Positions 17,289-26,034 of a stretch of DNA of 31,216 nt are shown here, one piece after another (position 1 is the stretch's first letter; the number at the start of each line of letters is the position of its first letter). The stretch is from Sulfuritalea sp. GTDB lineage: Bacteria; Pseudomonadota; Gammaproteobacteria; Burkholderiales; Rhodocyclaceae. The stretch spans positions 1 through 31,216 of the forward strand of contig JADJFK010000047.1 in assembly GCA_016708585.1 (NCBI GenBank). Direction: 5' to 3'. The position numbers and the translations under genes are program-made. The notes beneath the pieces were generated by a model, which saw only the letters and a program-made list of their open reading frames with translations, had not been told where the DNA came from and searched no databases.

Positions 17289-17687
17289 CTACTTCGCCTT
17301 GCCGCCTGATTTCGGCGTAGTCGGCTCAGCCTTTTCGGAGACGTCTGATGCCTCCGCGGCAGGTGATTGACCAGTAGCTTGCATGAAATTCCACGGCCAC
17401 AGTGCCGGGTTGGCAAAGGGGTTGGCCTGGGCTTCCGGGCTGCTCCCCGACTGGCTGATGGCCTGCAGGGCCGACAGCGTGGCGCGCTGCATTTCGAGAC
17501 CCTGAATCGTCATCTGCAGCATGCTCAGATTGCTCTTGAGCCAGCCTTCGACGGCTTTGAGATCGGTGATGCGCTTTTCCAGTTCGTTGGTATCCAGGGT
17601 TGGCGTTACCAGGCCGGGCAGCGGCATCCCGGTGTTGCCCCAAAGGGATTTCAGGAATTCCATCGGATCGGACGGTGTCGTGCTCAT
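17289..17687 (-). CDS. phaM: PhaM-family PHB granule regulatory protein
   Basis: This 132-residue protein matches PhaM, which binds PHB granules, activates PHB synthase PhaC1 and links granules to the nucleoid in betaproteobacteria. The family signature is clear: PMEFLKSLWGN near the start, VTPTLDTNELEKRITDLKAV, then EGWLKSNLSMLQMTIQGLEM and QRATLSALQAI (a predicted helical segment), then NPFANPALWPWNFMQAT. The lysine-rich C-terminal tail of classic PhaM is reduced here to PKSGGKAK, so DNA binding may be weaker. ATG 17687 has GGGAG eight bases upstream; the frame also extends to a TTG at 17702 without such support. It implies that the organism makes polyhydroxybutyrate and fits the presence of 3-hydroxybutyryl-CoA dehydrogenase. 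Confidence 0.9.
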   Translation of the reverse strand: MSTTPSDPMEFLKSLWGNTGMPLPGLVTPTLDTNELEKRITDLKAVEGWLKSNLSMLQMTIQGLEMQRATLSALQAISQSGSSPEAQANPFANPALWPWNFMQATGQSPAAEASDVSEKAEPTTPKSGGKAK

Positions 17688-17714
17688 GGCCAGTGCTCCC
17701 AAGTTGATGCGTTG

Positions 17715-17744
17715 ATCTTACAGCAGTCCCGCCAGGCACGGCAA
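17715..17744 (-). promoter_or_regulatory. Possible phaM promoter
   Basis: On the minus strand TTGCCG (17744-17739) and TAAGAT (17720-17715) are 18 nt apart, each matching four of six consensus positions. They lie about 28-57 nt before the phaM start codon. The match is modest. Confidence 0.35.
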
Positions 17745-17804
17745 AGCCTGCGGCATCACGGCCGTACCTGAGGCGGCTGAACGGGGTTGCCGGCATCCAT
17801 CGCT

Positions 17805-20800
17805 TCAGCACAACCCCAGCCGCGCCTTCAACGCAGCGCGTTCAGGCGCGGCGGCATCGATGCTGCGCCGTTTGACATGACCGAAGCCGCGAATCTTTTC
17901 CGGCAGCCTGGCGAGGGCTATGGCATCGATCAGCGTTGTCCGCTGCAACACGGGCAGCAAGGCGGCGAGATCGGCTTCATAGTCGGCCAGCAACCTCCGC
18001 TCCAGTTGTCGTTCGTCGCTGCGACCGAAGACATCCCAGCGCGAGCCGCGATAACGGCGGGCCTTCGCCAGCCATTTGAACCCTGTCAGCATCCATGGGC
18101 CGAAGGCCATTTTCTTCACCTGGCCGGACTTGGGGTCGTGACGCGCCAGCAGCGGCGGCGCCAGATGGAAGCGCAGCGTGTAGCCGCCTTCGAAGCTATC
18201 GCTGATTTTCTGCAGGAAGCCGGTCTCGGCATACAGCCGCGCCACTTCGTATTCATCCTTGATCGCCATCAGCTTGAAAAGGTTGTGCGCGACGGCTACG
18301 GTGAGTTGCGAGGAGTTTATGGCGGCTTCTGCGGCGCGGACCTTTTCTACTTGCAGCCGATATCGCTCCGCGTAGGCGGCATCCTGATAGTCGGTGAGAA
18401 ATCTGACGCGCGTTGTGATCACTTCATCGAGAGTCGGCGCTGGCGGCACGGCGACTTGCGGCCGGGCATGGGCTGCCACGGCCGCCGGATCATGTGCGGC
18501 GCGCCGGCCCCAGAGGAAGGCGGCGCGACTCATCGCCACCGCGGTACCGTTGAGTTCGATGGCGCGTTCGATGGCTTCGCCGGACACCGGCACAATGCCC
18601 TGCTGCCATGCGTAGCCGAGCAGGAACAGGTTGCTGGCGATCGAATCTCCGAGCAGGCGCAGGGCGAGATCCGAGGCTTCGATGAAATGCGCGGCGCCGC
18701 TGCCTGCGGTTTCGCCGATCAGGGCCTGCATGCGCGCCAGCGGGAATTGCCAATCCGGATTGCGCGTGAAGTCGGCCGTCGGGGTTTCCGCGCAGTTCAC
18801 CACCACGCGCGTGCGGCCGGCCTGCATGCGCGTCAGGGCGTCCGGCGAGGCGGTGACGATCATGTCGCCGCCGATCACCGCGTCGGCTTCCCCGGTGGCT
18901 ACGCGCACGGCGTGGATGCCCTCCGGGTCGTCGCAGATGCGTACATGGGAAAAGACCGCGCCGCCTTTTTGCGCAAGTCCCGTCATGTCGAGTACCGTGA
19001 CGCCCTTGCCGTCGATGTGCGCCGCCATGCCGATCAGTGCGCCGATGGTGACCACACCGGTGCCGCCGACGCCCGTGACAAGGATTCCGTAGGGCTTGGC
19101 GGTCGACGCAAAAGTCGGCGCTGGCGGTACGCCGAATGAGCCATCGCCGCTCGCCGAACCGGCAAGACCGCGACCCTTCTTGACGCTTCCACCCATCACC
19201 GAAACGAAGCTCGGGCAAAAGCCGTTGGCGCACGAGTAGTCCTTGTTGCAGGCCGACTGGTCGATGGCGCGCTTGCGGCCGAATTCGGTTTCCACCGGCA
19301 CCACGGCGAGGCAGTTGGATTGCACGCCGCAATCGCCGCAGCCTTCGCAGACGGCCTCGTTGATGAACAGCCGGCGCGGCGGATCGACCATCTTGCCGCG
19401 CTTCCTGCGGCGGCGCTTTTCGGCGGCGCAGGTCTGGTCGTAGATGATGGCCGAGACGCCGGGGCATTCGCGCATCTCGCGCTGGATGGCATCCAACTCG
19501 TCGCGATGGCGGATCGGCACGCCGTGCGGCAGGTCGGGGTGGCCGTAGGCGCGCGGTGTGCCGTCGGTGACGACGACGACGTGATGGACGCCTTCCGCAT
19601 GCAGCTGGTGGGCGATCTGCGGTACCGTCAGGTTGCCGTCCACGGGCTGGCCGCCGGTCATGGCGACGGCGTCGTTGTAGAGGATCTTGTAGGTGGCGTT
19701 GACGCCGGAGGCCACCGCCGCGCGGATCGCCAGCGAGCCGGAATGGAAGTAGGTGCCGTCGCCGAGGTTGACGAAAACATGGCGCTGTTCGGTGAAGGGC
19801 GCCTGGCCCATCCAGGCCGCGCCTTCGCCGCCCATGTGGGAGAAGGTGGCCGTGGCGCGGTCCATCCACAGCACCATGAAGTGGCAGCCGATGCCCGCCA
19901 GAGCGCGCGAACCCTCAGGCACCCTGGTCGAACTGTTGTGCGGACAGCCGGGGCAGAAGTAGGGCGTGCGCGCGATCGGGATCACCGGCGCGGCGGCGCG
20001 TTCCTTGGCCTCGATGATCGCCAGCCGGTCGCGGATGCGCGGCGAGGTGAAGTGGCGGCCGATGCGGTCGGCGATGACGCGGGCGATCTGCGCCGGCGAC
20101 AGTTCGCCGGCGGCGGGCAGCAGCCAGCGACCGTTGGGCAGGGCCCATTCGCCCTGTTCGTCGAACTTGCCGATCACGCGCGGGCGCACGTCTTCGCGCC
20201 AGTTGTAGAGCTCCTCCTTCAACTGGTATTCGATCAGCTGGCGCTTTTCCTCGACTACCAGTATCTCCTCCAGCCCTTCGGCGAAATGCCTTACGCCATC
20301 GGACTCGAGCGGCCAGACCATGCCGATCTTGTACAGCCGGATGCCGAGTTCGGCGGCGAGCCGGTCGTCGATGCCGAGGTCGTCGAACGCCTGGCGCACA
20401 TCGAGGTAGGACTTGCCGGTGGTGATGATCCCCAGCCGCGGATTGGGCGAGTCGATCACGATCTGGTTCAGCCGGTTGGCGCGGCAATACGCCAGCGCGG
20501 CATACAGCTTGTGATTGAGCAGGCGCGCTTCCTGCACCAGGCGATCGTCGGGCCAGCGGATGTTGAGGCCGTCCGTCGGCAGGGCGTAATCGGTGGGTAG
20601 CACGATGCGCACGCGGTCGGGCGATACATCGACCGAGGCCGAGGACTCGACCGTGTCGGCGACGGCCTTGAAGCCCACCCAGCAGCCCGAATAGCGGCTC
20701 ATGGCCCAGCCGTGCAGGCCGAGGTCGAGGTAGTCCTGCACGCCGGCCGGCACCAGCACCGGCATCATCGCCGCCTTGAAGGCGTGTTCCGACTGGTGCG

Positions 20801-21272
20801 CCACGGTCGATGAGCGTGCCGCGTGGTCGTCCCCGGCTACCGCGAGTATGCCGCCATGCTTCCAGGTCCCTGCCGAGTTGGCGTGCTTGAAGACGTCGCC
20901 GCAGCGATCGACGCCCGGACCCTTGCCGTACCACATGCCGAACACGCCGTCATGTTTCGCACCGGGTGACAGGTTGACCTGCTGCGTGCCCCATAGCGCG
21001 GTGGCGGCGAGGTCTTCATTGACGCCGGGCTGGAAAACCACCTGGTTCGTCGCCAGATGCGAGCGGGCTTTCCACAGGGCCTGATCCAGTCCGCCCAGCG
21101 GCGAGCCGCGATAGCCCGAAACATAGCCGGCGGTATTCAGTCCGGCCAGCACATCGCGTTGGCGCTGCAGCAGCAGCAGTCGAACCAGGGCCTGGGTGCC
21201 GGTCAGGAAAACCCGGCCCGAGGCGAGCGCGTATTTGTCTTCGAGGCTGACGCTGCGCAAGGGCGCGTTCAT
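17805..21272 (-). CDS. Fused indolepyruvate:ferredoxin oxidoreductase (IorAB-like)
   Basis: This 1155-residue single-chain enzyme oxidatively decarboxylates aryl-2-oxo acids (indolepyruvate, phenylpyruvate) with CoA to aryl-acetyl-CoA, passing electrons to ferredoxin or another carrier. Order: N-terminal pyrimidine/oxidoreductase domain (GYRGSPLGGLDQALWKAR near residue 55), FCPGCPHN near 437, thiamine-diphosphate motif GDGTYFHSGSLAI with a distal YND near 503-535, a cysteine-rich Fe-S segment (CEGCGDCGVQSNC with further cysteines in CNKDYSCANGFCPSF, about 635-680), and a C-terminal gamma-type domain (GILVTGVGGTGVVTIGAL, DMTGLAQKGGAVFSHVRI). Two inter-domain linkers carry PPAPT encoded by copies of a dispersed repeat. 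Its ATG overlaps the stop of the upstream FAD dehydrogenase by 4 nt. Length is normal for the fused betaproteobacterial form. Confidence 0.92.
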   Translation of the reverse strand: MNAPLRSVSLEDKYALASGRVFLTGTQALVRLLLLQRQRDVLAGLNTAGYVSGYRGSPLGGLDQALWKARSHLATNQVVFQPGVNEDLAATALWGTQQVNLSPGAKHDGVFGMWYGKGPGVDRCGDVFKHANSAGTWKHGGILAVAGDDHAARSSTVAHQSEHAFKAAMMPVLVPAGVQDYLDLGLHGWAMSRYSGCWVGFKAVADTVESSASVDVSPDRVRIVLPTDYALPTDGLNIRWPDDRLVQEARLLNHKLYAALAYCRANRLNQIVIDSPNPRLGIITTGKSYLDVRQAFDDLGIDDRLAAELGIRLYKIGMVWPLESDGVRHFAEGLEEILVVEEKRQLIEYQLKEELYNWREDVRPRVIGKFDEQGEWALPNGRWLLPAAGELSPAQIARVIADRIGRHFTSPRIRDRLAIIEAKERAAAPVIPIARTPYFCPGCPHNSSTRVPEGSRALAGIGCHFMVLWMDRATATFSHMGGEGAAWMGQAPFTEQRHVFVNLGDGTYFHSGSLAIRAAVASGVNATYKILYNDAVAMTGGQPVDGNLTVPQIAHQLHAEGVHHVVVVTDGTPRAYGHPDLPHGVPIRHRDELDAIQREMRECPGVSAIIYDQTCAAEKRRRRKRGKMVDPPRRLFINEAVCEGCGDCGVQSNCLAVVPVETEFGRKRAIDQSACNKDYSCANGFCPSFVSVMGGSVKKGRGLAGSASGDGSFGVPPAPTFASTAKPYGILVTGVGGTGVVTIGALIGMAAHIDGKGVTVLDMTGLAQKGGAVFSHVRICDDPEGIHAVRVATGEADAVIGGDMIVTASPDALTRMQAGRTRVVVNCAETPTADFTRNPDWQFPLARMQALIGETAGSGAAHFIEASDLALRLLGDSIASNLFLLGYAWQQGIVPVSGEAIERAIELNGTAVAMSRAAFLWGRRAAHDPAAVAAHARPQVAVPPAPTLDEVITTRVRFLTDYQDAAYAERYRLQVEKVRAAEAAINSSQLTVAVAHNLFKLMAIKDEYEVARLYAETGFLQKISDSFEGGYTLRFHLAPPLLARHDPKSGQVKKMAFGPWMLTGFKWLAKARRYRGSRWDVFGRSDERQLERRLLADYEADLAALLPVLQRTTLIDAIALARLPEKIRGFGHVKRRSIDAAAPERAALKARLGLC
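18432..18450. repeat. Dispersed repeat copy inside the oxidoreductase gene (second linker)
   Basis: AGTCGGCGCTGGCGGCACG is identical over 19 nt to one arm of the palindrome at 7736-7778. On the coding (minus) strand it encodes AVPPAPTL at about residues 940-947, in a linker before the last domain. Confidence 0.8.
19111..19134. repeat. Dispersed repeat copy inside the oxidoreductase gene (first linker)
   Basis: Twenty-three of 24 bases match 7736-7759. On the coding strand it encodes GVPPAPTF at about residues 713-721, between the Fe-S segment and the gamma-type domain, in the same reading frame as the copy at 18432. Confidence 0.82.
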
Positions 21273-22642
21273 TGCGGCGGCAGGACCTTGCCCGGATTCA
21301 GGATGTTGTCGGGGTCGATGGCGCGTTTGATGGTGCGCATTAGTTCGATGGCGACGTCGCCGTGCTCCAGCGTCATGTAAGCCTGCTTGCCGATGCCGAT
21401 GCCATGTTCGCCGGTGCAGGTGCCGCCCATGCGGATGGCGCGCTGCGCCAGGCGCGAGGCGAAGCCCTTGGCACGGGCGAGCTCCTCGTCATTTTCCGGA
21501 TCGACCAGCAGCACCAGATGGAAGTTGCCGTCACCGACGTGGCCTACCAGCGGGGCCACAAGCTCGTGTGCGTCAAGGTCCTGATAGGTTTCGGCGATGC
21601 ACTCGGCCAGCGCCGAGATCGGCACGCAGACATCGGTGGTCAGCGCCCGGCAGCCGGGCTTGAGACCGATGCTGGCGTAATAGGCGTCGTGTCGCGCCTG
21701 CCACAGCCGGCTGCGGTCCTCGGGACGCGTGGCCCACTCGAAATCCTGGCCGCCGTGATCGGCGGCGATTTCCTGCACGGTTTCGGCTTGCTCCTTGACT
21801 CCCGCGGGCGAGCCGTGAAATTCGAAGAACAGGGTCGGCTCTTCGCGCAGGGAGGTCTTGCTGTGGCGGTTGATGGCGATGATCGCCAGCTTGTCCAGCA
21901 GTTCGATGCGCGCCACCGGGACCCCCAGTTGTATGGTCTGGATCACGGTCTGTACCGCTGCGGCCAGCGTCGGGAAGGCGCAAACGGCGCTGGAGATGGC
22001 TTCCGGCAAGGGATACAGCCGCACCGTGAGTTCGGTGATGATGCCCAGCGTGCCTTCGGAGCCGACCATCAGCCGCGTCAGGTCGTAGCCGGCGGCCGAC
22101 TTGCGGGCACGCCCGCCGGTCTTGAGGATGCGTCCGTCGGGCAGTACCACCGTCATGCCCAGCACGTTCTCGCGCATGGTGCCGTAACGCACTGCATTGG
22201 TGCCCGAAGCCCGGGTCGCCGCCATGCCGCCTATACTGGCGTCGGCGCCCGGATCGATCGGAAAGAACAGCCCGGTGCCGTTCAGGGCCGCATTGAGGGC
22301 CTTGCGCGTGACTCCGCACTGCACCGTGGCGTCGAGATCATCCTGACGCACGGCGACGATGTGGCTGAGCGCCGACAGATCGATGCAGACCCCGCCTTGC
22401 ACCGCCAGCAGATGGCCTTCCAAGGATGTGCCGGTGCCGAAGGCGATCACCGGAGTGAGCCAGCGGTGGCACAAGGCAACGATTTCGGCGACTTCCGCCG
22501 TGGATTCGGCGAATACCACCGCATCCGGCGGCATTGGCGCATACGAGGATTCATCCTTGCCGTGATGCAGGCGCACCGCTGCGGCTACGGAAAAGCGGGC
22601 GCCGAAGCGGGAGGCGAGCGCCGCGGCCAGCTCCTGCGACAA
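21269..22642 (-). CDS. FAD-linked 2-hydroxyacid (D-lactate-type) dehydrogenase
   Basis: This is a roughly 457-residue flavoprotein of the GlcD/Dld (vanillyl-alcohol-oxidase fold) family, which oxidises D-2-hydroxyacids to 2-oxo acids. The FAD-binding PP-loop region is VIAFGTGTSLEGH (about residues 64-77), with DPGADASIGGMAATRASGTN, KSAAGYDLTRLMVGSEGTLG, VGHVGDGNFHLVLL and the C-terminal GEHGIGIGKQAYM. The frame opens at TTG 22642 without a ribosome site; ATG 22668 has GGAG seven bases upstream but is one base out of frame across a five-G run (22644-22648), so the true N-terminus is probably MNAPADRP. The 4-nt overlap with the oxidoreductase gene suggests that it supplies aryl-pyruvate from aryl-lactate. 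That substrate is inferred. Confidence 0.88.
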   Translation of the reverse strand: MSQELAAALASRFGARFSVAAAVRLHHGKDESSYAPMPPDAVVFAESTAEVAEIVALCHRWLTPVIAFGTGTSLEGHLLAVQGGVCIDLSALSHIVAVRQDDLDATVQCGVTRKALNAALNGTGLFFPIDPGADASIGGMAATRASGTNAVRYGTMRENVLGMTVVLPDGRILKTGGRARKSAAGYDLTRLMVGSEGTLGIITELTVRLYPLPEAISSAVCAFPTLAAAVQTVIQTIQLGVPVARIELLDKLAIIAINRHSKTSLREEPTLFFEFHGSPAGVKEQAETVQEIAADHGGQDFEWATRPEDRSRLWQARHDAYYASIGLKPGCRALTTDVCVPISALAECIAETYQDLDAHELVAPLVGHVGDGNFHLVLLVDPENDEELARAKGFASRLAQRAIRMGGTCTGEHGIGIGKQAYMTLEHGDVAIELMRTIKRAIDPDNILNPGKVLPPQ

Positions 22643-22825
22643 CGGGGGCGATCGGCGGGGGCATTCATGGCTATCTCCGGCGTTGGGGCTGTCCGACCGA
22701 TTCTACGCCCCGTCTGTATTGATTTGAGCAGGCTGCTGTCCGGATGCGGCGGAGCCTTCCTGCTGTGCTGCAGCATTCGAGCCTTGGGCCGCGACAAGCG
22801 CAAATCGCTTCGGATGACTTACTCG

Positions 22826-22854
22826 TTGACGGTATTGCCAAAGTTGGAGATAAT
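22826..22854 (+). promoter_or_regulatory. Promoter of the tRNA-tuf operon
   Basis: TTGACG (22826-22831) and GATAAT (22849-22854) are each one mismatch from sigma-70 consensus and exactly 17 nt apart. Transcription would start about 7 nt later, a few bases before tRNA-Tyr. The GC-rich CACGGG just after the -10 resembles the discriminator of growth-rate-controlled stable-RNA promoters. Confidence 0.8.
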
Positions 22855-22867
22855 CACGGGTTCAGCT

Positions 22868-22952
<85 letters not shown>

Positions 22953-23010
22953 GCAGGCAGTAGAAACAGGAAGTTACACGGCGATTGGCGAAAACGGACA
23001 AGCAGGGCGG

Positions 23011-23084
23011 GCGGCGGTAGTTCAATGGTAGAACATCAGCCTTCCAAGCTGATTACGCGGGTTCGATTCCCGCTCGCCGCTCCA
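23011..23084 (+). tRNA. tRNA-Gly (TCC)
   Basis: This 74-nt tRNA has acceptor GCGGCGG (23011-23017) against TCGCCGC (closing G-U allowed), anticodon TCC at 23043-23045, a TTCGATT T-loop and encoded CCA. The TCC anticodon matches glyT of the E. coli tufB operon. Confidence 0.97.
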
Positions 23085-23107
23085 GGTGTTCTTTTAGAAG
23101 TGTTTCA

Positions 23108-23182
<75 letters not shown>

Positions 23183-23214
23183 TTTTTCAGTGCATTTTTG
23201 TTGGGGTAATTGAC

Positions 23215-24407
<1,193 letters not shown>

Positions 24408-24422
24408 CAAGCGCAGCTTTTG

Positions 24423-24466
24423 CCGCATTTTTTTGCGGATGGCGGCACTTCGAAAGGGGTGCCGCC
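24423..24466 (+). other. Two tandem hairpins between tuf and tRNA-Trp
   Basis: CCGCA/TGCGG (24423-24427 and 24434-24438) encloses a T6 loop, and GGCGGCAC/GTGCCGCC (24441-24448 and 24459-24466) forms a perfect 8-bp stem. Neither is followed by a T-run, so processing or partial attenuation is likelier than full termination before secE. Confidence 0.45.
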
Positions 24467-24482
24467 AAGCAGTCTCTGCTGC

Positions 24483-24558
24483 AGGGGTGTAGCTCAATTG
24501 GCAGAGCGGCGGTCTCCAAAACCGCAGGTTGGGGGTTCGATTCCCTCCGCCCCTGCCA
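24483..24558 (+). tRNA. tRNA-Trp (CCA)
   Basis: This 76-nt tRNA has acceptor AGGGGTG (24483-24489) against CGCCCCT (24548-24554), anticodon CCA at 24516-24518, a TTCGATT T-loop, discriminator G and encoded CCA. It lies between tuf and secE, as in many betaproteobacteria. Confidence 0.97.
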
Positions 24559-24593
24559 CTGAAATGAAGCATTTGCGCATCAACTGACTATTT

Positions 24594-24947
24594 ATGGCCG
24601 ATAAACTCAAGTTCGCACTGGCGCTGCTGCTGTTGGCCGCCGGTGTGGCTGGTTTCTACTTCCTCAGCGAGCAGCCGATGATCCTGCGCGTCCTGTCGGT
24701 GCTCGCGGGTCTCGGCGCGGGGGCTGCGGTCGCGTGGTTTACCGAGCCGGGGCGGCGGTTTTTCGAATTCGCCCAGGAAGCAGTGGTTGAAACCAAAAAG
24801 GTCGTCTGGCCGTCGCGCAAGGAAACCATGCAGACCACCGGCATCGTCTTCGCCTTCGTGCTGGCGATGGCGATCATGCTCTGGATGACTGACAAGGGCC
24901 TCGAGTGGGTGCTCTACGACCTGGTTCTGGGCTGGAAAAAATCATGA
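24594..24947 (+). CDS. secE: Preprotein translocase subunit SecE
   Basis: This 117-residue inner-membrane SecE subunit of the SecYEG translocon has three hydrophobic segments (about residues 5-24, 30-48 and 82-100), as in E. coli SecE. The conserved amphipathic region FFEFAQEAVVETKKVVWPSR precedes the last, essential membrane helix. ATG 24594 lacks a clear Shine-Dalgarno sequence, but the distance to tRNA-Trp (35 nt) leaves little choice. The final ATGA is shared with the nusG start, showing translational coupling. Confidence 0.95.
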   Translation: MADKLKFALALLLLAAGVAGFYFLSEQPMILRVLSVLAGLGAGAAVAWFTEPGRRFFEFAQEAVVETKKVVWPSRKETMQTTGIVFAFVLAMAIMLWMTDKGLEWVLYDLVLGWKKS

Positions 24948-25477
24948 CAAAACGCTGGTACGTCGTTCACGCCTATTCCGGTTTCGAGAAATCGGTTCAG
25001 CGCGCCCTGGTCGAGCGCATTGCCCGTGCCGCGATGCATGACAAGTTCGGTCAGGTCCTGGTGCCGATCGAAGAAGTCGTCGAAATGAAGAACGGCCAGA
25101 AGAGTATTTCGGAGAGAAAGTTTTTTCCGGGCTATGTGCTGGTCGAGATGGACATGGATGACGACTCCTGGCACCTGGTCAAGAGCACGCCCAAGGTCAC
25201 CGGCTTCGTAGGGGGCACCTCGACCAAGCCGACGCCGATTTCGGAAAAGGAAGTAGCGAAGATCATGCAGCAGGTGCAGGAAGGCGTCGAGAAGCCCCGG
25301 CCCAAGGTGCTGTTCGAGGTGGGCGAGATGGTTCGCATCAAGGAAGGCCCGTTCACCGACTTCAACGGCAATGTCGAGGAAGTCAATTACGAAAAGAGCC
25401 GCCTGCGGGTTTCCGTGACCATTTTTGGTCGGGCGACGCCTGTGGAACTGGAGTTTGCGCAGGTGGAAAAGGCCTGA
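24944..25477 (+). CDS. nusG: Transcription termination/antitermination factor NusG
   Basis: This 177-residue NusG binds RNA polymerase, suppresses pausing and links transcription to Rho and to ribosomes. The NGN domain begins KRWYVVHAYSGFEKSVQRAL; ERKFFPGYVLVEMDM and TPKVTGFVGG follow, and the C-terminal KOW domain has GEMVRIKEGPFTDFNGNVEE. The ATG at 24944 overlaps secE by 4 nt; an upstream in-frame alternative start would lie deep in secE and was not used. Confidence 0.97.
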   Translation: MTKRWYVVHAYSGFEKSVQRALVERIARAAMHDKFGQVLVPIEEVVEMKNGQKSISERKFFPGYVLVEMDMDDDSWHLVKSTPKVTGFVGGTSTKPTPISEKEVAKIMQQVQEGVEKPRPKVLFEVGEMVRIKEGPFTDFNGNVEEVNYEKSRLRVSVTIFGRATPVELEFAQVEKA

Positions 25478-25600
25478 TGGTTTTTTGGCCGCGCCGTGGC
25501 GGCCGATGCAGTTCGCAGTATCGCGGCAACGAGGAGCGTCAGTAGATTGCGGCAACGCGGTCGACAGCGCGTTACGACTCACTAAAGACAGGAGCCAGTC
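25478..25600 (+). promoter_or_regulatory. rplK leader region with hairpin and direct repeat
   Basis: This 123-nt gap contains a GGCCGC/GCGGCC hairpin (25487-25504) and two GCGGCAACG direct repeats (25523-25531 and 25549-25557). In other bacteria the message before rplK-rplA is bound by L1 for autogenous control, so an L1 site here is plausible, but I cannot identify its exact structure. Confidence 0.35.
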
Positions 25601-26032
25601 ATGGCAAAGAAGATAATCGGTTACATCAAGCTGCAGGTGCCCGCGGGCAAGGCCAATCCCTCGCCCCCGATCGGTCCGGCATTGGGCCAGCGCGGCCTCA
25701 ACATCATGGAATTCTGCAAGGCCTTCAATGCCCAGACCCAGGGTCTGGAGCCGGGCCTGCCGATTCCGGTAGTGATCACCGCCTTCGCGGACAAGAGCTT
25801 CACGTTCATCATGAAGACGCCGCCGGCGACCATCCTGATCAAGAAGGCGGCCGGCATCACCAAGGGTTCCCCCAAGCCGCATACCGACAAGGTCGGCAAG
25901 ATCACCAAGGCCCAGGCCGAGGAAATCGCCAAGACCAAGATGAAGGATCTGACGGCAGCCGATCTTGAGGCAGCCGTGCGCACCATCGCGGGCTCCGCCC
26001 GCAGCATGGGCATTACCGTGGAGGGCCTGTAA
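25601..26032 (+). CDS. rplK: 50S ribosomal protein L11
   Basis: This 143-residue L11 of the large-subunit GTPase-associated centre binds 23S rRNA near helices 43-44. The N-terminal block YIKLQVPAGKANPSPPIGPA with LGQRGLNIMEFCKAFN and the C-terminal block IAGSARSMGITVEG are diagnostic. ATG 25601 has CAGGAG six bases upstream. It is followed after 2 nt by rplA, whose ribosome site (GGAGG) lies inside the end of rplK, so the two are probably translationally coupled. Confidence 0.98.
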   Translation: MAKKIIGYIKLQVPAGKANPSPPIGPALGQRGLNIMEFCKAFNAQTQGLEPGLPIPVVITAFADKSFTFIMKTPPATILIKKAAGITKGSPKPHTDKVGKITKAQAEEIAKTKMKDLTAADLEAAVRTIAGSARSMGITVEGL

Positions 26033-26034
26033 TC

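Noticed and set aside
17787..19139. A 450-residue plus-strand frame opposite the oxidoreductase gene
   Set aside because: It is the antisense shadow of the oxidoreductase, whose motifs are continuous on the other strand.
25523..25557. GCGGCAACG direct repeats as a possible CRISPR-like or iteron array
   Set aside because: There are only two 9-nt copies with 17 nt between them; no array and no cas or replication genes nearby.
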